From CAZJRQ01 sp964548535 (lineage in GTDB: Bacteria; Bacillota; Clostridia; Oscillospirales; Ruminococcaceae), in the NCBI GenBank assembly GCA_964548535.1, contig CAZJRQ010000007.1:1-64000 (forward strand): a stretch of 64,000 nucleotides of DNA, read 5' to 3'. Numbering within the stretch: the first letter of the stretch is position 1; the number at the start of each line of letters is the position of its first letter. A program made the position numbers and the translations under genes. The notes under the pieces were generated by a model. That model saw only the letters and a program-made list of their open reading frames with translations. It ran no database searches and had not been told where the DNA came from. This document shows, one piece after another, positions 50,059 to 59,223 of this stretch.

Positions 50059-51741
50059 TCAGCACTTTTTCGGAATCGAAACTGTAAAACAACTACCCTG
50101 CCCTAAAACACTTTGAGCTGTCAAATCACCCTCATGTGCTAAAACAATTGATTTAACAATAGCAAGTCCAATGCCTGCTCCACCCAAATTGCGATTTCGA
50201 GATTTATCAGCACGATAAAACCTCTCAAAAACAAAAGGTAGCTCATCTTCTGGAATTCCGATTCCGTCATCAGCAACTTTCAAAACGCCATAGCTTTCTG
50301 TTTCACTAACTTCAATTTTTACTATTCCTTCATCAAGAGAATATTTTATCGCATTAGACAGCAAATTGTGAACTACTTGATTCATTCTATCCTTGTCAGC
50401 ACAAATATTTACAGACCCGCCAAGTATTTCAATAGACTGATTTTTTTTGCTCGCTTGAGCCGTCATATTATCTACCACAGTTAAAGCAACTTCTTTTAGG
50501 TCGATATCTGTTTTATTAAGATTTAAGTTTTCTCCCTCAATTTTTGCCAGTCGTTGCAAATCAGATACTAAAATTCCAAGACGCTCAATTTCATCATAAC
50601 ACCCCTGCAGCCTTTGTGGAGTTACCTCCCACAACCCATCTATCATAGCCTCCAAATGCGAACTAACAGCTGTCAGCGGTGTACGCAATTCATGAGCAAT
50701 ATCCGTAGTCATACGCTTACGCAATTTCATCATAACACCCCTGCAGCCTTTGTGGAGTTACCTCCCACAACCCATCNNNNNNNNNNNNNNNNNNNNNNNN
50801 NNNNNNNNNNNNNNNNNNNNNNNNNNNNNNNNNNNNNNNNNNNNNNNNNNNNNNNNNNNNNNNNNNNNNNNNNNNNCAATTTCATCATAACACCCCTGCA
50901 GCCTTTGTGGAGTTACCTCCCACAACCCATCTATCATAGCCTCCAAATGCGAACTAACAGCTGTCAGCGGTGTACGCAATTCATGAGCAATATCCGTAGT
51001 CATACGCTTACGCAATTTCTCCTGTTCTGATAGCGATTCAGTAAGATGATTAATAGCAACCACTAAATCATTAAGTTCTCTAGTTTTTGTATCATATTCA
51101 AATTCGTTGTCATAATTGCCTTTTACAATTTCCTTTGCAATATCAGCCGTCCTAGTTACTGGTCTAGAAATTCTGCGAGCAATCATATTTCCAATAACTA
51201 TAGACAATATAATAGCCAAAATTCCTATAGCTAATAAAACCTTATTCAAAGTACTAATAAATGCGAAATCATTTTCATTAAGAAAATACGGACCATAGTA
51301 AGTAATTGCGGCTATGCCCACTTTCTCACCATTTTTGTTTACGTCATATGTTTGTGTAACAAAATCACCATTGTTTTTACGTTTTTCCATGCGAGTTGAA
51401 ATATCATTCATTATTTGCCCGCAAAGCGACATGTCATGATTTTCAGCATCCCACACAACATTTCCATCATTGTCTGAAATTGTAAGAATATAGCCGTCAT
51501 ATAAAGAAGACATACCGATAATATGCAAATTGTCTTTGTTCCACTCTTTTGTTGATTCATCATATTGCGTGCCAAGATCAGTAACAATATTTCTTCCACG
51601 ATTTTGAACCGACTCAGTAATATATTTTTCAAATTCACTATTTATAAACCAGTTAGAAAAAAAGTAAAACAAACCTACAATAAAAAGCAATAATAAAAAT
51701 ATAGCAAGCGACAGCTGTGTCCTCAGTTTTTTCACTATCAC
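50059..51741 (-). CDS. Sensor histidine kinase of the copper cluster, interrupted by a tandem duplication and assembly gap
   Basis: The undisturbed reading is an OmpR-type sensor kinase: membrane segments at about 10-30 and 165-190 flanking an extracellular sensor, a HAMP domain, HisKA with phospho-acceptor His in TDIAHELRTPL, and HATPase_c with NLLSNAIKYS, DDGIGI and GGAGIGLAI. The 3' part (50059-50733) and 5' part (50877-51741) are separated by 100 N and share a repeated 136-bp block, so as assembled the frame is broken. If one block is the true state, the kinase is intact. The gene overlaps the response regulator by 4 bp. The position beside CopA/CopZ suggests copper or envelope sensing (inference). 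Confidence 0.8.
50586..51019. repeat. 136-bp tandem duplication with 100-N gap inside the kinase gene
   Basis: The block 50586-50721 is followed at once by its first 55 bp again (50722-50776), then 100 N (50777-50876), then a full copy (50877-51012). The block starts with CAATTTC and is followed in the last copy by CAATTTC, so the duplication lies between 7-bp direct repeats. The 55 bp left of the gap equal the first 55 bp right of it, as expected when an assembler breaks at a repeat. Confidence 0.9.
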
Positions 51742-52439
51742 TCACCTCCGAACTTATATCCCACACCTGAAATAGTTAGAATATACACTGGGTTTTTAGG
51801 ATCATCCTCTATCTTTTTACGAATGTTTTTTACATGACTGTCAATAGCCCTGTCGTAACCTGTGAAATCAGGTCCAAGCACAATTTCAATTAACTCATCA
51901 CGAGTGAAAATTTTTCCGGGATACTTAATCAGCGTTGATATAATTTTTAATTCACTAGGTGTAAGTGTAATCAATTCGCCATTTTTGCACACTTCTCCTT
52001 TATCAAAGTCAACTGCTAAATCACCATCACGCCACGAGTTGCGAACCGTTAGCGGAACAAGATCGCTTTCTGTACGGCGAAGTACTGCCTCCGACCGTGC
52101 ATACAGCTCTTTTAAACTAAATGGCTTTGTGATGTAGTCGTCAGCACCAAGCTTTAACCCATCAACCAAATCATCCTCATCTGATTTTGCGGTAAGCATT
52201 ATTACTGGTATTCTCGACTTCTTGCGAATTTGTGTACATACTTGTTCACCTGACATATCAGGCATCATTAAATCTAAAATGACCAAAGAAATGTTTTCTT
52301 TATAAAATATATTACGTGCATCAACGCCATTTCCAGCCGAAAAAACATTAAATCCCTTGCTTTCAAAAAGTGCACAAACCACTTCTAAAATCTTGCTCTC
52401 ATCATCTACAACTAACACACTTTTTTTGTTTTTCAGCAT
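51738..52439 (-). CDS. OmpR/PhoB family response regulator
   Basis: 233 residues. The receiver domain has the acidic pair in VVDDESK, the phospho-acceptor Asp in VILDLMMPD, conserved Thr in MLTAKSDE and Lys in ITKPFSLKEL. The C-terminal winged helix has LTPSELKIISTLIKYPGKIFTRDEL and the VKNIRKKI recognition region. It overlaps the kinase gene by 4 bp and lies downstream of copZ, so it may control the copper genes. Confidence 0.93.
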   Translation of the reverse strand: MLKNKKSVLVVDDESKILEVVCALFESKGFNVFSAGNGVDARNIFYKENISLVILDLMMPDMSGEQVCTQIRKKSRIPVIMLTAKSDEDDLVDGLKLGADDYITKPFSLKELYARSEAVLRRTESDLVPLTVRNSWRDGDLAVDFDKGEVCKNGELITLTPSELKIISTLIKYPGKIFTRDELIEIVLGPDFTGYDRAIDSHVKNIRKKIEDDPKNPVYILTISGVGYKFGGE

Positions 52440-52520
52440 TTCTCTACACTCCTATAATTTTATCAAAATAAAATGACAAAGCGGCAATTGCAAATTTACA
52501 ATCACCGTCGTCAATATTAA

Positions 52521-52727
52521 TTATGCTACATCATAGCCTTGATTTTCAATCTCCTGCTTAATATCTTCCAGAGAAATCAAATTTGAATCAAAATCCACTT
52601 CCACAGCACACGCTTTTAAATACACAATAATATACTGCACCCCTACTAGCGACGATACCGCTTTTGTAATTGCATTAACACAATGCTCACAAGACATACC
52701 GTCTACTTTTAATGTTGTTTTTACCAT
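52521..52727 (-). CDS. copZ: Copper chaperone-like HMA protein
   Basis: 68 residues, a single heavy-metal-associated domain with the metal site GMSCEHC (MxCxxC) near residue 10. It carries Cu(I) in the cytoplasm and can hand it to the P-type ATPase encoded just upstream. RBS GGAGGT before the ATG. The sequence has a Cys in the second half (KACAV), unusual for CopZ but not in the metal site. Confidence 0.9.
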   Translation of the reverse strand: MVKTTLKVDGMSCEHCVNAITKAVSSLVGVQYIIVYLKACAVEVDFDSNLISLEDIKQEIENQGYDVA

Positions 52728-52776
52728 TATAATACCTCCGTTACTTTATGTCAAATAATTTTAAGAATTTATATGC

Positions 52777-55290
52777 CTAAGACTTATTCTCTGCTGTTTT
52801 AACTTTAAATCTTTTTAAACGTAAAGCGTTAGTCAATACAGAAACTGAGCTTAAACTCATTGCTGCTGCCGCAAAAATCGGATTGAGCAGCGGTCCTCCA
52901 AAAATGTGCAGAACGCCTGCTGCAATAGGAATTCCTACTACGTTATATCCAAAAGCCCAAAATAGATTTTGTTTGATATTTCGTATTGTGCTTTTACTTA
53001 GATTAATTGCAGTCGGAACGTCCATTAAGTCACTTCTCATTAGTACAATGTCTGCCGATTCCATTGCAACATCAGTACCCGAACCAATTGCTATTCCAAT
53101 ATTTGACTGTGCCAAAGCTGGTGCGTCATTTATTCCGTCACCAACCATAGCAACCACGCGACCCTCGCCCTGCAATTTCTTAACCTCGTTTGATTTATCC
53201 TGCGGTAAAACCTCAGCTAGCACTCGGTCAATGCCAACCTGCTTTGCAATCGCAGCAGCTGTCTTTTTGTTATCACCAGTAATCATTGCAACCTCTATGC
53301 CCATTTCATGCAAGCTTTCAACTGCATTTTTACTTGATGTCTTAACTACATCAGCCACAGCTACAATACCTGCAAGCTTATTATCAATGGCAACATACAT
53401 TGGCGTTTTGCCTTCGTCTGCTAATTTATCACTAATCTGCTCCATTCCTACAAGAGAAATACTCTTCTCATCCATTAACTTGCGATTTCCTGCTAAAATA
53501 ATCTGCCCGTCAATTTCAGCCTCAATGCCTCGACCTGTAATAGAATCAAAGCTGTCAACCTTAATCAGTGACAATCCTCTGTCCTTAGCACCAGCAACAA
53601 TAGCCTGACCTAAAGGATGTTCAGAGCCTTTTTCTGCCGAGCCTGAAAGTCTAAGAAGATTGTCTTCATCATTGCCATTCGTTGGAATTACATCAGTTAC
53701 AGTCGGCTTGCCCTCAGTGATTGTACCCGTTTTGTCAAAAACAATAGTATTAATCTTATGTGCAGTTTCTAAAGCCTCGCCGCCCTTAATTAATATACCA
53801 TTTTCAGCTCCCTTTCCTGTACCAACCATAATAGCAGTAGGAGTAGCAAGACCTAAAGCACAAGGACACGCAATAACTAGAACTGATATGAATATTGTAA
53901 GTGCAAACTCAATTGACGAAACGTCTAACGGAAGTACTGACGGATTATATAAACTTGCGATATACCAAGCAAACCCCGACAGTACCGCAATAACACATAC
54001 AATCGGCACAAAATATCCTGATACAACATATGCCATTTGTGCAATCGGCGCTTTTGAACCTTGTGCATCTTCTACTAATTTTATAATTTGTGCCAATGCA
54101 GTGTCACTGCCAATTTTTTCTGATTTAAACTGAATTGTTCCCGTAGTATTAATTGACGCCGCATAAACTTTGTCACCAGACTTTTTATCTACGGGCATAC
54201 TTTCACCAGTAAGCATTGATTCATCAATTGATGTATATCCTTCTAAAACCGAACCGTCTACAGGAATTTTCTCTCCAGGCTTAACAATAATTACATCATC
54301 AATTTCAACCTCATCAATAGGAATTTCCGTTTCAACACCATCTTTAACAATAGTCGCTGTTTTTGGAGCAAGTCCCATCAGCTTTTTTATTGCTTCACTT
54401 GTTCGTCCTTTCGACACAGCCTCAAGAGTCTTTCCAAGTAAAATCAATGCAATAATAATGCCTGCTGTTTCATAATATAAAGATTCTACTGCCATGTGAT
54501 TCCCCTGCCATATTTGCCATGTATTATAAAGGCTATACAACACAGCCGCTGTAGTTCCTATAGCAATTAGCGAATCCATATTGGGACTTCTCTGAAATAG
54601 TGACTTATATCCAACAGTATAAAATCTATAACCCACTCCAATAATCGGGGCAACCAACATAAGCTCAGCTATTGCATATCGCATTGGATTGTCCATTGGT
54701 TCAAGCCACGCTGGAAATGGTAAATTCACAAATGAAATCATCGGTGCCATTGCAACATATAAAAGCGGAAGAGCAAATATTGCCGCAATAATAAATTTCA
54801 TTCTAAGAACTTTTACTTCCTTCTGTTTTCTTGCCTTATCCTGATCAACCGCGTCAGCTTTATCAATTTCAAGCATTTTATACCCTGTTTTTTCAATCAC
54901 TTCACGAATATTTGACAAACGTGTTTCGTGCGGATCATAAACAACCGATGCTTTTTCTGTAGCAAAATTTACTGAAACGCTTTTTATTCCGTCAAGCTTT
55001 TTTATTGCTTTCTCCACACGCTGTGCACAAGCGACACAGGTCATCCCGCCAATCGGAATTGTTACATTACTATCATCAGTTTTTTCCGCTACTCCATATC
55101 CAATTTTTATGATACTGTCTTTTATAGCATTAAGTCCAACAACCGAGCTATCATATTCAACAAACAGTTTCTCGCTTGCAATATTTACATTGGCATGACT
55201 AACTCCTGCAAGTTTCTGAACACTTTTTTCAATTCTATTTGCACAAGCAGCACAAGTCATTCCGGTTATATTTAAAACTTGAATTTCCAT
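52777..55290 (-). CDS. copA: Copper-exporting P-type ATPase
   Basis: 837 residues. Two N-terminal HMA domains have GMTCAAC and GMTCVAC (about residues 11 and 83). Eight membrane segments include the transport motif ACPCALG (CPC). The catalytic DKTGT carries the phosphorylated Asp, SEHPLG is the HP motif of P1B ATPases, TGDNKKT and MVGDGINDAPAL form the ATP-binding hinge, and the last segments carry YNVVGIP and MSLSSVSVLTNALRL as in CopA. It exports Cu(I) from the cytoplasm. Part of the copper cluster 50059-57590. Confidence 0.96.
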   Translation of the reverse strand: MEIQVLNITGMTCAACANRIEKSVQKLAGVSHANVNIASEKLFVEYDSSVVGLNAIKDSIIKIGYGVAEKTDDSNVTIPIGGMTCVACAQRVEKAIKKLDGIKSVSVNFATEKASVVYDPHETRLSNIREVIEKTGYKMLEIDKADAVDQDKARKQKEVKVLRMKFIIAAIFALPLLYVAMAPMISFVNLPFPAWLEPMDNPMRYAIAELMLVAPIIGVGYRFYTVGYKSLFQRSPNMDSLIAIGTTAAVLYSLYNTWQIWQGNHMAVESLYYETAGIIIALILLGKTLEAVSKGRTSEAIKKLMGLAPKTATIVKDGVETEIPIDEVEIDDVIIVKPGEKIPVDGSVLEGYTSIDESMLTGESMPVDKKSGDKVYAASINTTGTIQFKSEKIGSDTALAQIIKLVEDAQGSKAPIAQMAYVVSGYFVPIVCVIAVLSGFAWYIASLYNPSVLPLDVSSIEFALTIFISVLVIACPCALGLATPTAIMVGTGKGAENGILIKGGEALETAHKINTIVFDKTGTITEGKPTVTDVIPTNGNDEDNLLRLSGSAEKGSEHPLGQAIVAGAKDRGLSLIKVDSFDSITGRGIEAEIDGQIILAGNRKLMDEKSISLVGMEQISDKLADEGKTPMYVAIDNKLAGIVAVADVVKTSSKNAVESLHEMGIEVAMITGDNKKTAAAIAKQVGIDRVLAEVLPQDKSNEVKKLQGEGRVVAMVGDGINDAPALAQSNIGIAIGSGTDVAMESADIVLMRSDLMDVPTAINLSKSTIRNIKQNLFWAFGYNVVGIPIAAGVLHIFGGPLLNPIFAAAAMSLSSVSVLTNALRLKRFKVKTAENKS

Positions 55291-55328
55291 TAATGAAATT
55301 CTCCTCTCCCGTTTTTATTTATAAATTA

Positions 55329-55889
55329 CTAATAACTTACCTTCCAGTTAGAAAACACCCTTGTAGAGTCTGACAAGAAGTCATAAGAAATAGTAATCGA
55401 TTCATCTGTCACAGTTTTACTATCATCAAAAATAGGCCATGGATTACATCCATTTGACTGTATTTCAACCTGACTAGTTTTAAATTGATTTCCACAATTT
55501 TGACAAACTAACGCATTGCCTTGCTGAACATAATATCCTCTTCCTGAACCGTAGCAGATTTCACAGGTATTAAACGCAGTACGAATTGTACCGTCTGGGG
55601 CTTTTACCGCTAATACTTCCATTGTAATGCCGTCTACACTTATAGGATAAAACTTCGCGGTTTCAGTGATATCTGAAAGCTCAATTACTAAACTTTCACC
55701 TGATTTTATTTCCTGTGCGCCGTCATATTCTGTTACGTTGTCTTTATTTTTATTTGCCGTTCCATCCGCATTTTCATTATTATCATCTGATGTGCACCCA
55801 ACCAGAATTACAGTTATCAAACCCATAAAAACAGTACTAACAACTATCCATTTTAAGCTAAATTTCCTAAATGTTTTTTGATTTTTCAT
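55329..55889 (-). CDS. DUF2318-type lipoprotein
   Basis: 186 residues. A lipoprotein signal peptide (lipobox ILVGC, Cys near 32) is followed by an Asn/Asp-rich linker and a domain of about 110 residues with two CxxC pairs in FNTCEICYGSGRGYY and LVCQNCGNQF. This pattern marks the DUF2318 family, often found with copper or iron transport genes. The four Cys could bind a metal on the outer face of the membrane. RBS AGGAGG overlaps the stop of the small upstream gene 55904-56056. Function not established. Confidence 0.82.
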   Translation of the reverse strand: MKNQKTFRKFSLKWIVVSTVFMGLITVILVGCTSDDNNENADGTANKNKDNVTEYDGAQEIKSGESLVIELSDITETAKFYPISVDGITMEVLAVKAPDGTIRTAFNTCEICYGSGRGYYVQQGNALVCQNCGNQFKTSQVEIQSNGCNPWPIFDDSKTVTDESITISYDFLSDSTRVFSNWKVSY

Positions 55890-55903
55890 AATAATATGTC
55901 CTC

Positions 55904-56056
55904 CTAAAATTCATCATAATTATCTTGTGTTATCGCCGTATTTTTATTTTGAATATCGTCTTTTTCACTATCTTTATTATCACGCATTAAAAACATTGCG
56001 GCTATAATTCCAACAGCTGGAATTATGCAGTGCCAATGAGCTAATAAAAATCTCAA
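55904..56056 (-). CDS. Short membrane peptide in the copper cluster
   Basis: A 50-residue frame from a TTG at 56056 with a very strong RBS (GGGAGGG, 7 nt spacing). The product starts MRFLLAHWHC, continues as one membrane segment (IIPAVGIIAAMFLM), and ends in a polar, Asp/Lys-rich tail. The HWHC group near the membrane surface could bind copper. Its stop codon overlaps the RBS of the DUF2318 gene, and it lies 16 bp after the HMA/DsbD-like gene, filling the gap exactly. That spacing and the RBS support a real gene. Confidence 0.65.
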   Translation of the reverse strand: MRFLLAHWHCIIPAVGIIAAMFLMRDNKDSEKDDIQNKNTAITQDNYDEF

Positions 56057-56072
56057 AACATATCCCTCCCTA

Positions 56073-57590
56073 TTATTTTAACTGTTCAGATTCTGTCACA
56101 GTAATATTACCTCTAATCATACCCATCCAGCAGCTGTACCTAACAATGCCAGACTCTTTAGGCGTAAATTCTATAATGTTCTCTCCAGTAGTGAAAGAAT
56201 ATTCTATATCGTAATCTTTAATAAATATACGGTTGTTACATCCATTAACTGTTCCTTGAGGTGCATCAACAATCCACTTAACAGGCATTCCTGCCTCAAC
56301 AGAAATGTTAGGATATCTTCCAGGCTCAAGAGTGCTTGTTACAACCTGCTGACCGTTTATAATTTTAACTTCATTTAAGTCTGTACTGCTATTGCTAAAA
56401 AATAAATCCAGCCTGTTCCAAGAAATCAACAGCAAGAAAGACAAAATAACCGAAGCATGTTTTAGCTTTTCTTTATGTGATGGATTGCTGAATGAAATGT
56501 TTGATACCATACCTACCGCAAAAAATACAATAATAACTGGCAGTAAAAGATTTGGCGGTAACACCCCCGATAAGCTTACGCCTTGAGATATCATAGCAAG
56601 ACCTAAAACAACAACCAAAACTGCTCCGACGCTCATAACTCTTTTGGTAAACTTTTGCCCCAGTGCTGAAACAATTGTACCAAGTCCAAGCATAAGCGGT
56701 ACTGTTCCAAGACTAAACAGGAACATTGAAAATGCACCTACGAATGGATTTGCAGATGCTAAAGCAATAATCTGCATTGACTGTAAAGGACCGCAAGGCA
56801 TTAACCCGTTTAAAAGTCCAACAATTAACGGACTGCTGTTTTTAATTTTTTCTTGTCCGATTTTTTTAGAAAAAGCTTTTGGCATTCGAGGCTGAAGTTT
56901 TCTAAATGACTGAAAAATCCCCAGCATATTTATTCCCATAATAACCATAAACACGCCTGCAGTAAGTTTAAGTATTCCCTGTAAAATTGTCGAAACTCCA
57001 GCAGAAGAACCACCGCCGATAAAAAGACCTAAAAGACCTAAAATAAAACCAACAAGTGTATAAGAAATTACACGTCCCAAGTTATAAAAAAGGGCTGCCT
57101 TAAACGCTGCAAAACTTCCTTGTTTTTCACAAGTTCCAGACTGCTTAGGAATACATTGAGAAAGATTTATTCCGCCGCACATAGCCACACAGTGAACAGA
57201 AGTAATTAATCCAATTACAAACAGCATTCCGTATCCCATTTTCGTGTCTGCTAACTGGTTTGGCACTAATAAATTCAAAATCCCAAATCGTTCCAAAATT
57301 ATGTAAAAAGAAATAATAATTGTTAAAAGTCCGACCATACGTTTTGAATTTGGCTTTTTTCGCTCACCATTTTTATTAACTTTATAATCGAGCTTTTCAA
57401 TGCTATCCGCAATTTCTTTTATAGATGTTTTATCAGTTCTATATGTTATAACGACAACACCAGTGCTATAGCTCACCTGTGCTTTTTCAACACCAGACAA
57501 ACGATTTAGCATTCGCTCAATTTTATTTTGACAACTTACGCATGTCATTCCGTCAATGCTCAATCGCGTTGTCCTTATGCCAGATTCCAT
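56073..57590 (-). CDS. HMA - DsbD-like membrane - cupredoxin fusion protein
   Basis: 505 residues. Residues 1-70 are a heavy-metal-associated domain with GMTCVSC. After a basic linker and a first membrane segment comes the six- to eight-segment TauE/SafE/DsbD_2-type region (about 115-390) with SVHCVAMCGG and GLLNGLMPCGPLQSM, the paired Cys motifs of that family. The C-terminal 95 residues form a cupredoxin-like domain with Cys in VNGCNNR and RYSCWMGM, probably extracellular. The three parts suggest that copper is picked up in the cytoplasm, moved or reduced in the membrane and held outside. It is the first gene of the copper cluster. RBS AAAGGAGAG. Confidence 0.85.
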   Translation of the reverse strand: MESGIRTTRLSIDGMTCVSCQNKIERMLNRLSGVEKAQVSYSTGVVVITYRTDKTSIKEIADSIEKLDYKVNKNGERKKPNSKRMVGLLTIIISFYIILERFGILNLLVPNQLADTKMGYGMLFVIGLITSVHCVAMCGGINLSQCIPKQSGTCEKQGSFAAFKAALFYNLGRVISYTLVGFILGLLGLFIGGGSSAGVSTILQGILKLTAGVFMVIMGINMLGIFQSFRKLQPRMPKAFSKKIGQEKIKNSSPLIVGLLNGLMPCGPLQSMQIIALASANPFVGAFSMFLFSLGTVPLMLGLGTIVSALGQKFTKRVMSVGAVLVVVLGLAMISQGVSLSGVLPPNLLLPVIIVFFAVGMVSNISFSNPSHKEKLKHASVILSFLLLISWNRLDLFFSNSSTDLNEVKIINGQQVVTSTLEPGRYPNISVEAGMPVKWIVDAPQGTVNGCNNRIFIKDYDIEYSFTTGENIIEFTPKESGIVRYSCWMGMIRGNITVTESEQLK

Positions 57591-57711
57591 ATAGCAATTC
57601 TCTCCTTTTGCTTTATTAATTCAAGTATAACCAAACGATTTGTAGAATTTGTGGAGATTTGAAAATTTATTATTTATTGTATTTATTTTTCAAAACATTC
57701 ATAGTAAAAAC

Positions 57712-57726
57712 AACTACTAAGTAGTT
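57712..57726. promoter_or_regulatory. Perfect palindrome upstream of the copper cluster
   Basis: AACTACT-A-AGTAGTT, 7-1-7 perfect symmetry, about 120 bp upstream of the first copper gene. The symmetry and ACTAC/GTAGT half-sites recall BlaI/CopY-type operators. No such regulator is encoded in the window, and I could not place the promoter with confidence. Confidence 0.5.
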
Positions 57727-57759
57727 ATTACATCAAACAAAAATAAAATCGTAAAAAAT

Positions 57760-57799
57760 AATGCCAAGAAATTATATGAATCTATAATTTCTTGGCATT
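57760..57799 (-). terminator. Strong 17-bp hairpin downstream of dapL
   Basis: AATGCCAAGAAATTATA pairs perfectly with its complement around a 6-nt loop; on the minus strand ATTTTTTA follows. It lies beyond the dapL terminator and shields the copper promoter region from dapL read-through. Confidence 0.7.
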
Positions 57800-57881
57800 A
57801 GTATCCCACCACTGGCTTTTAACTTTTAATATAAAAGGTCCATTTTTCTGTACGATTTTGCGTACTATTAATAACACAACA

Positions 57882-57915
57882 AAAAAACAAGCGATAAAAT
57901 CAAATCTTATCGCTT
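57882..57915 (-). terminator. Terminator of dapL
   Basis: AAGCGATAA/TTATCGCTT stem followed by GTTTTTTTG on the minus strand, 11 bp after the stop. Confidence 0.85.
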
Positions 57916-57925
57916 GCTTATTTTT

Positions 57926-59131
57926 TTACTTACTAAGTAGTTTCTTAATTCTTTCCATAGCCTGTTTAGTTCTCTCGCTATCACCGAATGCAGTTAGTCT
58001 GAACCAGCCCTCGCCGTTCTTACCAAAGCCAGCACCTGGAGTACCAACAACATTAGCGTTCTCAAGCAGATAATCGAAGAATCCCCAGCTATCCATGCCA
58101 TTTGGACACTTAAACCAAATATATGGTGAGTTCTTTCCGCCAGTATATTTTACTCCAAGCTCATCAAAAGTTGATGCAATCACTCTTGCATTTTCTTGAT
58201 AATACTTGATGTTTTGTCTAATTTCTTTCTGTCCGTCATCAGTAAATACAGCTGCAGCTGCACACTGTACAGGATATGAAACACCATTAAACTTCGAGCC
58301 TTGACGTCTGCCCCAAAGCTGTGCAATGCTAACCTCAGTCCCGTCGCTTGCAGTTACAACAAGCTCGTTAGGAACTACAGTATATCCACATCTCATACCA
58401 GTGAATCCAGCAGTTTTAGATAGTGAACACATTTCAATTGCACACTTTTTAGCACCCTCAACAGCAAAAATACTTCTAGGAATATCTTCCTCAGTAATGA
58501 ATGACTCATAAGCCGCATCATAAATAATGATAGCCTTATTTTCAAGTGCATAATCAATCCACTCTTTTAGCTGAGCCTTTGTGTAAACTGAGCCAGTTGG
58601 ATTATTTGGAGAACATAGATAAATCAAATCTGCATGCACATTTTTGTCAGGCAACGCAGCAAAATTATTATCCTCGTTTGAATCAGCATAAATTACTTTT
58701 CTGCCGTTCATCAAGTTTGTATCTACATATACAGGATATGCAGGGTCAGTAATAAGCACAACATTATCATTACCAAAAATATCAACTATATTTCCGCAAT
58801 CCGCTTTTGCACCGTCGTTAATTCTAATTTCGTCAGACAAAACTTCAACGCCGAAACTTTTATAATATCCAGAAACAGCCTCACGCAAGAAATCATATCC
58901 CGCACCGCTATCCTCATAACCCTTAAAAGTTTCCTTAATGCCCATTTCATCTGCGCCATTTTTCATAGCGTCGACAACGCACTTAGCGATTGGCAAAGTT
59001 ACATCACCAATACCCATTCGAATCAAGTCAGCATTTGGATTTGCATTAGTATAAGCATTTATTTTTTTTGCAATGTTAATAAATAGATAGTTCTTTTCTA
59101 ATTTCAAAAAGTTTTCGTTAATTGTTGGCAT
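57926..59131 (-). CDS. dapL: LL-diaminopimelate aminotransferase
   Basis: 401 residues from the ATG at 59131 (RBS AAAGAGGGAA). Fold-type I PLP aminotransferase with LIRMGIGDVTLPIA, GYEDSGAGYDFLREAVSGYY, INDGAKADCGNI, ITDPAYPVYVDTN, the PLP-binding region YLCSPNNPTGSVY, YDAAYE and the Lys in CSLSKTAGFTGMR, all characteristic of DapL. It converts tetrahydrodipicolinate to LL-diaminopimelate in one step. The next step, epimerisation to meso-DAP, is by DapF, encoded here as the C-terminal part of the carB frame directly upstream. A terminator lies between them, with no promoter seen, so dapL may depend on read-through. Confidence 0.95.
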   Translation of the reverse strand: MPTINENFLKLEKNYLFINIAKKINAYTNANPNADLIRMGIGDVTLPIAKCVVDAMKNGADEMGIKETFKGYEDSGAGYDFLREAVSGYYKSFGVEVLSDEIRINDGAKADCGNIVDIFGNDNVVLITDPAYPVYVDTNLMNGRKVIYADSNEDNNFAALPDKNVHADLIYLCSPNNPTGSVYTKAQLKEWIDYALENKAIIIYDAAYESFITEEDIPRSIFAVEGAKKCAIEMCSLSKTAGFTGMRCGYTVVPNELVVTASDGTEVSIAQLWGRRQGSKFNGVSYPVQCAAAAVFTDDGQKEIRQNIKYYQENARVIASTFDELGVKYTGGKNSPYIWFKCPNGMDSWGFFDYLLENANVVGTPGAGFGKNGEGWFRLTAFGDSERTKQAMERIKKLLSK

Positions 59132-59150
59132 ATTACTAATTCCCTCTTTC

Positions 59151-59201
59151 AAAAAAATAAGGAATGCTCCAAAGGAGCATAAAGCTTTTGGGAACATTCC
59201 T
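59151..59201 (-). terminator. Terminator between carB-dapF and dapL
   Basis: AGGAATG(T)TCC pairs with GGA(G)CATTCCT on the minus strand, followed by T7. It ends about 8 nt before the dapL RBS, so partial termination could set dapL level. Confidence 0.8.
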
Positions 59202-59223
59202 ATTAAGTTTTAGAATAATTTGA

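Noticed and set aside
50614..51030. Plus-strand frame running through the N gap
   Set aside because: It exists only because the 136-bp block is repeated and N is read as any residue; it is antisense to the kinase gene.
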